From NCBI GenBank assembly GCA_902496505.1, contig CABVBB010000006.1, positions 1 to 15,746 of the forward strand: DNA of 15,746 nucleotides. The letters are read 5' to 3'. The notes under the pieces were generated by a model. The model had not been told where the DNA came from. It saw only the letters and a list, made by a program, of their open reading frames with translations, and did no database searches. A program made the translations under genes and the position numbers. Below are positions 6,031 through 13,422 of this stretch, one piece after another. How positions within the stretch are numbered: the first letter of the stretch is position 1; each line of letters starts with the position of its first letter. This stretch comes from an uncultured Peptococcaceae bacterium. Its GTDB lineage: Bacteria; Bacillota; Peptococcia; Peptococcales; Peptococcaceae.

Positions 6031-7938
6031 ATGAAAAAAAATCTTTTGGTAAAAATCAACGCTTTCGTTTGCCTGATCATCGTGCTGGGCTTCTGCGTCA
6101 CCTCCTTGATCAGTTATCATTCCAATAAAGGTATCTTTGAGCGGGATGTGGAGCAAGTCTCGCAGCTTTTGTCCGAAGGCGTCTACCATCGGATCGATTC
6201 CATGTTTGCCAAGCCTGTGCACATCTCGCTGACTATGGCCAATGACCGCCTTTTGCAGAGCTTCCTCCTCCAAGAAAAAGAGCAGCCCGAGGATGAAGTG
6301 TTTTTGGACAATATGCAGGGTTATCTGCTGGCTTATCAGGAGAAATACGCTTATGATTCGGTCTTCCTCGTCTCCACTGCCACCAACCGCTATTATCATT
6401 ACAATGGTCTGGATCGTGTCTTGACACAGGACAATCCGGAGAATGTGTGGTATTATGATTTCCTGGCCTCCGATGCAGAGTATAATGTGGTCATCGACAA
6501 TGATGAGGTGGCGCACGCTAATAATGCCATCACCATCTTCATCAACTGCAAGATCCGCGACGAGAGCGGCCAAGTGCTGGGCGTGGTAGGCGTAGGCTTT
6601 GCCACCAGTTATATCCAGGATCTCCTGCGCAGCTATGAGGAAGAATTCGATGTGCAGATCTATCTCATCGACAAAGCAGGCACCATCGAGATCTCCAATG
6701 ATCAGACCGGCTTTGAAAGCGTCAATCTGTACGAGACGGGACTCTACGGTGATTTTTCCAATGTCCTTGCTCCGGATACGCAGCAAGCGCCCTCTTTCTG
6801 GTACGACGATCAGCAGAGCGGCTATATCATCACTCAGTACATCCCCACGCTGGATTGGTATCTCGTCATCGACAACAACACCGCTGCCCTCAACGCCCAG
6901 CTCAAACAGCAGTTTATCTGGAGCATAGCGATCATCATCGCTGTGGTGGTCTTCGTGCTCTTGGTGATCACAGGGATCATCCGCCGCTATAATTCGCAGA
7001 TCGTGGAGCTCACTGTAGCCCGCGAACAAGAGCACCGCACCCTCTTCCAAACGGCTACCGAAAAGATCTACGAAAACATTTACGAGGTAGACATCACCCA
7101 TAATTGTGTCGCCAGTGAAGAGACAGAAGCTTATTTCGCCAGCCTGGGCGTGCCGCCGGGCACCCCTTACGATCAAGCGCTGGAACTGATCGCTAATCAG
7201 CAGATCAAAGAGGAATTCCGCGAGGGCTATATCAATACGCTCAAGCCTGAGCATGTCCTATCCGCCTACGAAAGCGGCCTGGAGAATCTGAGCTACGAAT
7301 TCTTGATCACGCATGATGAGCAGAGCTATTACTGGGTGCGCATCACTACCCACATCTTCTATTGGGACGATGACCAGTCCATCCGTATGTTTGTCTACCG
7401 GCAGAACATCGACGAAGAAAAACAGCGGCAGAAACGGCTGAACGAGCAGCTGCAGCGCGATTCGCTCACTGGACTTTACAATAAAGCCGCCACCCAATCC
7501 TACATCCAAAAGGCGCTGCGAGAAGAATCTGAGCAGGATCACGCCTTCTTCATCTTGGATATTGACAACTTCAAGCAGGTCAACGATACCTTAGGTCACG
7601 CGGTCGGTGATGCGGTCATCGCTGATTTTGCCAAGGTGCTCAAGAGCCAGTTCCGTCCAGGGGATGTGGTCGGCCGCATCGGCGGTGATGAATTCGCCGC
7701 CTTCATCCCGCTGGCCTCGCCGCAGCAGGTGCAGGATAAGGCAGAACAGCTGCTCACAGCCCTGCGCTACACCTATACCGACGGCACCGTCCAGTATCAG
7801 CTGACACCCAGTATCGGCATCGCCCTAGCGCCTGAAGCCGGGTCAGACTTCGAGACGCTCTACAAAAACGCCGACTTTGCCCTCTACCGCACCAAGAAAA
7901 ACGGCAAAAACAATTACACTATCTATAAGCGCCCTTGA
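6031..7938 (+). CDS. Membrane diguanylate cyclase: dCache-like sensor, PAS-like linker, GGDEF
   Basis: 635 residues. A first membrane helix at 8-28 and a second at about 296-317 bracket an extracytoplasmic domain of about 265 residues. Patterns such as N-A-I-T-I-F-I-N-C-K-I-R-D and G-V-V-G-V-G-F (165-190) fit a dCache small-molecule sensor. A region at about 335-460 resembles a PAS fold. The GGDEF domain at about 475-635 is complete: R-D-S-L-T-G-L-Y-N, D510 and D512 for metal, GGDEF at 551-555, and the R-P-G-D inhibitory site at 542-545 exactly five residues before it. It should make c-di-GMP from two GTP, with product inhibition, in response to an external ligand that cannot be named. The ATG at 6031 follows AAGGA. 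It is followed by a very strong terminator. Confidence 0.93.
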   Translation: MKKNLLVKINAFVCLIIVLGFCVTSLISYHSNKGIFERDVEQVSQLLSEGVYHRIDSMFAKPVHISLTMANDRLLQSFLLQEKEQPEDEVFLDNMQGYLLAYQEKYAYDSVFLVSTATNRYYHYNGLDRVLTQDNPENVWYYDFLASDAEYNVVIDNDEVAHANNAITIFINCKIRDESGQVLGVVGVGFATSYIQDLLRSYEEEFDVQIYLIDKAGTIEISNDQTGFESVNLYETGLYGDFSNVLAPDTQQAPSFWYDDQQSGYIITQYIPTLDWYLVIDNNTAALNAQLKQQFIWSIAIIIAVVVFVLLVITGIIRRYNSQIVELTVAREQEHRTLFQTATEKIYENIYEVDITHNCVASEETEAYFASLGVPPGTPYDQALELIANQQIKEEFREGYINTLKPEHVLSAYESGLENLSYEFLITHDEQSYYWVRITTHIFYWDDDQSIRMFVYRQNIDEEKQRQKRLNEQLQRDSLTGLYNKAATQSYIQKALREESEQDHAFFILDIDNFKQVNDTLGHAVGDAVIADFAKVLKSQFRPGDVVGRIGGDEFAAFIPLASPQQVQDKAEQLLTALRYTYTDGTVQYQLTPSIGIALAPEAGSDFETLYKNADFALYRTKKNGKNNYTIYKRP

Positions 7939-7947
7939 GCGCACGCC

Positions 7948-7988
7948 AAAGCAGCCACCATCCGAGCGGATGGTGGCTGCTTTTTTTT
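7948..7988 (+). terminator. Strong Rho-independent terminator of the diguanylate cyclase gene
   Basis: A near-perfect stem of about 16 bp (AGCAGCCACCATCCG with its complement, 7950-7981) has a very small loop and a run of eight T. It lies between convergent genes and touches the stop codon of the ABC gene. On the minus strand only three T follow the stem, so termination from that side is weaker. Confidence 0.95.
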
Positions 7989-9897
7989 AATCTAATTCAA
8001 AGGCGCCGGTGTACAATCGGTAATACGTCCCCTTCTCCGCGATCAAGCGTTCATGATCGCCCCGCTCGATGATGCGGCCCTGATCGAGGACCATGATGAC
8101 GTCAGCATTCTGCACGGTGGACAGCCGATGCGCAATGACGAAGACCGTGCGGCCGTGCATGAGACTGTCCATGCCCTTCTGCACGATGGCTTCAGTGCGG
8201 GTATCGATGGAAGAGGTGGCCTCATCCATGATCATCACCGGCGGATCAGCCACTGCCGCGCGGGCAATGGAGATCAGCTGCCGCTGGCCTTGAGACAGGC
8301 CGCTGCCGTCGCCTGAAAGCAGCGTCTGATAACCGTCGGGCAGCATCCGGATGAAGCCGTCGGCATTGGCCAATTTGGCGGCGGCGATGCATTCTTCATC
8401 AGTCGCATCCAGCTTGCCGTAGCGGATATTATCCATGACCGTGCCGGTGAAGAGATTGACGTCCTGGAGCACGATGCCTAAGGAGCGGCGCAGATCGCTT
8501 TTCTTGATCTTGTTGATATTGATGCCGTCGTAGCGGATCTTGCCGTCGGCCAGATCGTAGAAACGGTTGATCAGATTGGTGATGGTCGTCTTGCCCGCGC
8601 CGGTGGCACCCACAAAGGCGATCTTCTGCCCAGGCTCGGCGTAGAGCGAGATATCATGCAGCACCAATTTGTCCGGCTCATAGCCAAAATCCACATCGTA
8701 GAAGCGTACCTCGCCCTTAAGCGGCGTGTAAAGGGCCGTGCCGTCCGGCTGAGGCTGCTTCCACGCCCACTGACCTGTACGCTCAGCGCTCTCATGACGA
8801 TCGTTTGCCTCACCAGCCACATTGACCAGCGTCACTTGACCATCATCCACCTCACTGGTCTCGTCGATGAGCGCAAAGATCCGTTCCGCGCCGGCCATGG
8901 CCATAGCCACAGAGGCCAGCTGCTGGGAGACCTGGCTCAGTGGCATGATGAAGCTGCGGGACAGCTGCAAAAAAGCAGCGATCATCCCCAAGGTCAGTAC
9001 GCCCGTGCCGCCAAGGCTGAGATTGGGCACCTGGGCCAGACCCATAGCGCCGCCCACCACGGCCAAAAGCACGTAGAGCACATAGCCCATGTTGTTCATG
9101 ATGGGCATCAGGATATTGGCAAATTTATTGGCCTCGGTGGCGTTTTGGCACAATTCCTCATTGCGCCGGTCGAACTCCTGCTTGGCTTGTTCCTCCCGGC
9201 AGAAGACCTTGACGACCTTTTGGCCGTTGATCATCTCCTCGATGTAGCCGTTGAGACTGCCCAGCGACTGCTGCTGCCGGACGAAAAAGCGGCCGCTCTT
9301 ACCGGTCACGAAGCCCACCAGTTTCATGATGAAAAAGACGCAGACCACCACGAAAAGCGTCAGCCAGACGCTCAGCGACAGCATAGCGATAAAGACCGCC
9401 GTCACCGTCACGATGGAGGAAAACACCTGCGGCAGGCTTTGCGCGATCATCTGCCGCAGCGTATCCGTATCGTTAGTGTAGTGGCTCATCACGTCGCCAT
9501 GGTTGTGGGTATCGAAGTACTTGATGGGCAGCGTCTGCATATGTTCAAACATCTCATCGCGAATGGTCTTCAGCACGCCCTGCGCCGCCACCACCATGAT
9601 CCGATTGTACAGCAGTGTGGCCAGGATGCCCACTGCAAAGATCGCCGCCATTTTGCTGAGCATCAGGAACAAGCCGCTGAAATCCGGTACCGCCTGCAAA
9701 AGCAGCGGCGCGATATAATCATCGATCAGCGTCCGCAGAAACAGTGACGAGACCACACTGGCCACTGCGCTGAGCAAGATGCAGACCACCACCAGCGTCA
9801 ACTGAAGCTTATAAGGCGCCAGATACGAGAGCAGGCGCTTGATGGTGACCTTGCTCACCTTGCGTCTGGGTCCAGGCATAGGATGGGACTTAGGCAT
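7987..9897 (-). CDS. Heterodimeric ABC exporter, subunit with canonical ATPase site
   Basis: 636 residues. A short basic N-terminus (P-M-P-G-P-R-R-K) resembles that of YfiC/LmrD-type half transporters. Six membrane helices lie at about 30-330 and a nucleotide-binding domain at about 395-636. Walker A is G-A-T-G-A-G-K-T-T (430-438), the signature reads L-S-Q-G-Q (534-538), a known variant of LSGGQ, Walker B ends in D558-E559, and the switch histidine is H590. With the Walker B glutamate and the histidine present, this subunit can hydrolyse ATP. A linker of about 35 residues (350-385) between the two parts is longer than usual. The start at 9897 is preferred because AAAGGAAG lies before it; the reading frame extends to 9927. 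The ATG overlaps the end of the partner gene by 8 bases. Probably a drug, lipid or peptide exporter; the substrate is not inferable. Confidence 0.93.
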   Translation of the reverse strand: MPKSHPMPGPRRKVSKVTIKRLLSYLAPYKLQLTLVVVCILLSAVASVVSSLFLRTLIDDYIAPLLLQAVPDFSGLFLMLSKMAAIFAVGILATLLYNRIMVVAAQGVLKTIRDEMFEHMQTLPIKYFDTHNHGDVMSHYTNDTDTLRQMIAQSLPQVFSSIVTVTAVFIAMLSLSVWLTLFVVVCVFFIMKLVGFVTGKSGRFFVRQQQSLGSLNGYIEEMINGQKVVKVFCREEQAKQEFDRRNEELCQNATEANKFANILMPIMNNMGYVLYVLLAVVGGAMGLAQVPNLSLGGTGVLTLGMIAAFLQLSRSFIMPLSQVSQQLASVAMAMAGAERIFALIDETSEVDDGQVTLVNVAGEANDRHESAERTGQWAWKQPQPDGTALYTPLKGEVRFYDVDFGYEPDKLVLHDISLYAEPGQKIAFVGATGAGKTTITNLINRFYDLADGKIRYDGININKIKKSDLRRSLGIVLQDVNLFTGTVMDNIRYGKLDATDEECIAAAKLANADGFIRMLPDGYQTLLSGDGSGLSQGQRQLISIARAAVADPPVMIMDEATSSIDTRTEAIVQKGMDSLMHGRTVFVIAHRLSTVQNADVIMVLDQGRIIERGDHERLIAEKGTYYRLYTGAFELD

Positions 9898-11641
9898 GGA
9901 AACCACTTCCTTTCGTCTGCGATTCATACACTTCGCGGTAAATGGCGCTGCTCGCTAAGAGCGTCTCATGATCGCCCACCGCGCTGATGCGGCCCTCATC
10001 CATGACCACGATCTTATCCGCATCCTGCACCGAAGAGATGCGCTGCGCGATGATGATCTTGGTCGTATCGGGTATCTCCTCCAAGAGCGCCTTGCGGATG
10101 GCCGCCTCGGTCGCTGTATCCACCGCGCTGGTGGAATCGTCCAAGATGAGGATCTTGGGCTTTTTTAAGAGCGCCCGGGCAATACACAGCCTTTGCTTCT
10201 GCCCGCCGGAGACATTGCTGCCGCCCTGCTCGATATACGTATCATACCCTTGGGGAAAGGTCTGGATAAAGCCATCCGCCTGGGCTAACCGACAGGCATG
10301 CACCAGTTCTGCATCGGTGGCGTCAGCATTGCCCCAGCGCAGATTATCCTTGATGGTGCCGGAAAAAAGCACGTTCTTTTGCAGCACCACTGCTACGGCA
10401 TTGCGCAGCGTATCCAGATCGTAGCGGCGCACATCATGGCCGCCCACCAGCACATGGCCGGCCGTCGCATCGTACAGCCGGGGGATCAGCTGGATCAAGC
10501 TGGATTTGGAGGAACCCGTGCCGCCGATGATGCCCACCGTCTCTCCCGAAGCGATCGAGAGATCGATATCAGCCAGCACCGGCTTGGCGGCCTGACGATT
10601 GTAGCTGAACGACACCTTCTCAAAGCGCACCGAACCATCCGGCACAGTCGTCAGCGGCGCTTCGCCGTTGACCAGATCGCTCTCCTCCTCCAATATTTCC
10701 ACGATACGCTCCATGGAAGCACGGGAAATGGTGATCATCACGAAGACCATCGAGAGCATCATCAGACTGCCCAAGATCTGCATGGCGTACGTCAAGAGAC
10801 TCATCAATTCACCGGTAGAAAGCCCGTTTAACGGATCATTGCCGCAGGCTACGATCGTCCGCGCGCCAAACCACGACACCAACAGCATGCAGCTATACAT
10901 ACAAAACTGCATCAAAGGCGAGTTGAACGCCAAGAGTTTTTCGGCTTTGGAGAAATCCTCATAGATCTCCTGGGAAATAGCGCGGAATTTTTCCGTCTCG
11001 TGCGCCTCCCGGACAAAGGCTTTGACCACTCGGATGCCGTGCAGATTTTCCTGCACCACATTATTGAGCTTGTCGTAGCGCTTGAAGACCCGTTCAAAGA
11101 TCGGATGGGCCCGACTCATGATCAGATAGAGCCCGATGCCCAAAATGGGGATGCAGCCAACAAAGACCAGCGACAGCTTAGCGTCGATGCTGAAGGACAC
11201 CACCAGCGAAAACGCCAGCATCACCGGCGCACGCATGGCCATGCGGATGATCATTTGGAAGGCCATCTGCACGTTGCTCACATCCGTGGTCAGCCGGGTC
11301 ACGATGCTGGCGGTGGAAAATTTGTCGATATTGGCAAACGAATACGTCTGCACCTTGTAATACATCGCCTGCCGCAGATTTTTGGCAAACCCTGCCGAAG
11401 CCGCTGCTGCACTGCGTCCCGCCAGCATGCCGAACAAGAGCGAGATCGCCGCCGCGATCAAGAGCGCCAGGCCGATCTTGACGATATGAGGCATACTGCC
11501 GCCGTCAATGCCGTAGTCGATCAAATTCGCCATCAAAAGCGGGATGACGACCTCCATGACCACCTCCAGCGTCACAAAGACCGGCGTCCACAGCGTCGCT
11601 TTTTTGTACTGCCCCAGATAACTCAGCAATTTTTTGATCAA
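9890..11641 (-). CDS. Heterodimeric ABC exporter, subunit with degenerate ATPase site
   Basis: 583 residues: six membrane helices at about 15-310 and a nucleotide-binding domain at about 335-575. Walker A is G-G-T-G-S-S-K-S-S (373-381) and the signature V-S-G-G-Q (477-481) is canonical. The catalytic glutamate after Walker B is aspartate (D501-D502) and the switch histidine is glutamine (Q533 in I-A-Q-R). These changes mark the non-hydrolysing partner in exporters such as TM287/288, LmrCD and BmrCD, so the two gene products very likely form one heterodimer. The start is TTG at 11641-11639, preceded by AAGGAGGAAG at a normal distance; no better ATG is near. Transcribed from a perfect sigma-A promoter 40 bases upstream. 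The 8-base overlap with the next gene implies coupled translation and equal amounts. Confidence 0.93.
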   Translation of the reverse strand: MIKKLLSYLGQYKKATLWTPVFVTLEVVMEVVIPLLMANLIDYGIDGGSMPHIVKIGLALLIAAAISLLFGMLAGRSAAAASAGFAKNLRQAMYYKVQTYSFANIDKFSTASIVTRLTTDVSNVQMAFQMIIRMAMRAPVMLAFSLVVSFSIDAKLSLVFVGCIPILGIGLYLIMSRAHPIFERVFKRYDKLNNVVQENLHGIRVVKAFVREAHETEKFRAISQEIYEDFSKAEKLLAFNSPLMQFCMYSCMLLVSWFGARTIVACGNDPLNGLSTGELMSLLTYAMQILGSLMMLSMVFVMITISRASMERIVEILEEESDLVNGEAPLTTVPDGSVRFEKVSFSYNRQAAKPVLADIDLSIASGETVGIIGGTGSSKSSLIQLIPRLYDATAGHVLVGGHDVRRYDLDTLRNAVAVVLQKNVLFSGTIKDNLRWGNADATDAELVHACRLAQADGFIQTFPQGYDTYIEQGGSNVSGGQKQRLCIARALLKKPKILILDDSTSAVDTATEAAIRKALLEEIPDTTKIIIAQRISSVQDADKIVVMDEGRISAVGDHETLLASSAIYREVYESQTKGSGFHA

Positions 11642-11680
11642 AGCACTTCCTCCTTCTTATTTTTATGCTTACTGACCATC

Positions 11681-11709
11681 ATTATAGGAGTTCACCAAAG
11701 CCCTGTCAA
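11681..11709 (-). promoter_or_regulatory. Perfect sigma-A promoter of the ABC exporter operon
   Basis: On the minus strand TTGACA (11709-11704) and TATAAT (11686-11681) are both exact consensus with a 17-base spacer. The start should be near 11674, giving a leader of about 33 bases with AAGGAGG. Such a strong promoter in front of an efflux system suggests control by a repressor; repeats that could serve this are listed separately. Confidence 0.9.
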
Positions 11710-11740
11710 CAAAGCTTACCAAAACTTAATATTTACCAAA
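11691..11740 (-). repeat. Three direct repeats of TTTGGTAA type around the ABC promoter
   Basis: On the minus strand TTTGGTAA occurs at 11740-11733 and again at 11723-11716, 17 bases apart and both just upstream of the -35 box. A variant, TTTGGTGAA (11699-11691), lies inside the promoter spacer. The even orientation and position at a consensus promoter suggest regulator binding. It could be chance in an AT-rich stretch. Confidence 0.45.
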
Positions 11741-11745
11741 CAGCC

Positions 11746-11780
11746 CAAAAAGGCTCTCCCCTGCCAAAGGAGAGAGCCTT
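11746..11780 (-). terminator. Rho-independent terminator downstream of the MFS gene
   Basis: On the minus strand AAGGCTCTC pairs with GAGAGCCTT around a loop of about 13 bases and is followed by TTTTTGG. It lies 95 bases after the MFS stop codon and just upstream of the ABC promoter. The 94 bases between it and the MFS gene hold only weak inverted repeats (TGAGC/GCTCA) and no gene I can support. Confidence 0.8.
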
Positions 11781-11874
11781 AGACCACACCAAGTGAGCGT
11801 CACAGCTTGCTCAGAAAGATGACCTCGCGGCGGTATTTTGGCGTCGAGCGCTTTTGTCGGCGGCCTGAGTTTTT

Positions 11875-13233
11875 TTATTCTTTGACCTCTAGTTCTTCCA
11901 AGCTGACATTCGCTGTCTTGGTGCCCATGGCCAAAACGATCAGCGCTGGAATGATGTAGAGCAGACCATTGACCGTCATGACGCCAGTGTAGCCGATGGT
12001 GTTCATAAACATGGGGATAGTCACCATGGAGGCTGCCACGACCAGGCGGCCGGAACCCATGAGGATGCCGTTGGCGCTGCCGCGGATCGCATTCGGATAG
12101 TTTTCAGCGGTATAGTTCCACATCATTGTAGTGGCGCCGTTGCCGAAGACGCAGCGCAGGAAGTAGAGCACTGCAAAGGCGACTGCCGCACCTTTGACGA
12201 AGCCGATGCCGATATAGCAGACACCGGTGATCATGCAGAAGATAACGATCGGCCCTTTACGTCCGCCTTTTTCGGCGACGGTGGAGCAGACGAAGTCACC
12301 GATCGGCGTGCCCCATTGGGAGACGGCCATGATGGTCATGATGGTGGCCAAAGGCATACCCAAGCCCGAAAGCAGCGCAGCGATCCAGCCCATGGTGTAG
12401 GTATTGCCGATCAAAACGCCCCAGCAGACGACCAAGACGACCAAAGTCCGTTTGATATACGCCTTGCTGAACATGATCTGCATCGTCTTGATCATGCCGA
12501 TGCCCTGTGTATTGCAGGCTGCCATCTGAGCGCTCAGGTCTGTCTTGACGCCGATGCAGCACTCTACGACTTTTTCTGCTTCCGCTTGCCGCCCCTTTTG
12601 GATCAGCCAGCGCGGAGATTCCAAAAGCAGCACAGCGCCCAGCGGCACCATGAGGATGGCTACGCCGCCGCCCAGAAAGAACATCCAGCGCCAGGACTCG
12701 CCGCCCATAGCCAGGATCCATTTGCAGACGATGGCGCTGAGCGGAACGAAGATGGTGCCGGAGGCCACGGTCAGCGCCTGATAGCGCCCGCGGTTCTCCT
12801 TAGGCATCATTTCGGCGATATAGACCTGGCCGATGACCGCCTGACCCACGACACCCATACCCGTCAGGAAGCGGCTGAGTTCCAAAGTCAGGATATGATC
12901 CGGCTGGCAGATCATCGTCAGCAGCGAGCCGACAGAGAAGATGCCGATGGAGATCAATAGTCCCCACTTGCGGCCGATCTTGTCCGCAAACCAGCCGCCA
13001 AAGAAGCCGCCGAAAAACATCCCGATAAAGGTCAGCGACTGCAACGTCGAAATTTTTTCCATGGTAATGCCCCAGTCGGCCTGCAGGACTGGCGTGACAT
13101 AGTTGAACAGTCCGCCGTCGATCATTTCAAAGGCATACGCCAAGGCGGCGATCCAAAGAAAATGTTTTTGTTTCTTGCCTAACTTAAATCCATCAAAATA
13201 GCCGCAGTTTACTGCTTGTGCTGCCTCTGCCAT
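11875..13233 (-). CDS. MFS transporter, sugar/metabolite:H+ symporter type
   Basis: 452 residues with about 12 membrane helices. The conserved loop between helices 2 and 3 reads G-W-F-A-D-K-I-G-R-K (80-89). The R-F-L-T-G-M-G helix, E-M-M-P-K-E-N-R-G-R (141-150) and E-S-P-R-W-L-I-Q-K-G-R (205-215) are hallmarks of the sugar and metabolite:proton symporter branch of the major facilitator superfamily. It probably imports a small organic molecule using the proton gradient. It is 189 bases downstream of the alkaline-phosphatase-superfamily hydrolase on the same strand but separated by a strong terminator, so it needs its own promoter; only weak candidates are seen in 13234-13370. The ATG at 13233 follows AAAGGGG. 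Proximity suggests it may supply the hydrolase with its substrate; this is inference. Confidence 0.88.
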   Translation of the reverse strand: MAEAAQAVNCGYFDGFKLGKKQKHFLWIAALAYAFEMIDGGLFNYVTPVLQADWGITMEKISTLQSLTFIGMFFGGFFGGWFADKIGRKWGLLISIGIFSVGSLLTMICQPDHILTLELSRFLTGMGVVGQAVIGQVYIAEMMPKENRGRYQALTVASGTIFVPLSAIVCKWILAMGGESWRWMFFLGGGVAILMVPLGAVLLLESPRWLIQKGRQAEAEKVVECCIGVKTDLSAQMAACNTQGIGMIKTMQIMFSKAYIKRTLVVLVVCWGVLIGNTYTMGWIAALLSGLGMPLATIMTIMAVSQWGTPIGDFVCSTVAEKGGRKGPIVIFCMITGVCYIGIGFVKGAAVAFAVLYFLRCVFGNGATTMMWNYTAENYPNAIRGSANGILMGSGRLVVAASMVTIPMFMNTIGYTGVMTVNGLLYIIPALIVLAMGTKTANVSLEELEVKE

Positions 13234-13373
13234 TATTATTGCCCCTTTCTACGCACTTTTTAATCTAAAAATTTTCTGATGATCCTCACGCAAGATATTG
13301 CTGATGATTTCTACTATTGCAACTTTAACTTCTCTAAATAATACCAGGGTCCTTTCGATCTGACTCTCTGTTT

Positions 13374-13407
13374 AAAAAATCGCATTGGGAGAACGCTCTC
13401 CCAATGC
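13374..13407 (-). terminator. Strong terminator of the hydrolase gene
   Basis: An 11-bp perfect stem (GCATTGGGAGA with TCTCCCAATGC) has a four-base loop, followed on the minus strand by GA and TTTTTT. It begins 16 bases after the stop codon. The stretch 13234-13373 beyond it must hold the MFS promoter, but no clear -35/-10 pair is visible. Confidence 0.93.
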
Positions 13408-13422
13408 TTCTCAAGGACACGT

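Noticed and set aside
6025..7254. 409-codon open frame on the minus strand opposite the diguanylate cyclase
   Set aside because: Composition is repetitive in I, D and H as expected from reverse reading of the real gene; no motif and no start site.
8656..9747. 363-codon open frame on the plus strand opposite the ABC gene
   Set aside because: His/Gln-rich translation without any fold signature; the minus strand encodes a textbook ABC exporter.
11819..11884. 22-codon plus-strand frame between the MFS gene and its terminator
   Set aside because: No ribosome binding site, no resemblance to known small proteins, and it overlaps the end of the MFS gene.
13234..13370. MFS promoter candidates (TTGCAA-17-AATATC; GAGTCA-17-TATTAT)
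   Set aside because: Each pair has at least one poor box; a promoter must be here after the terminator, but I cannot choose one.
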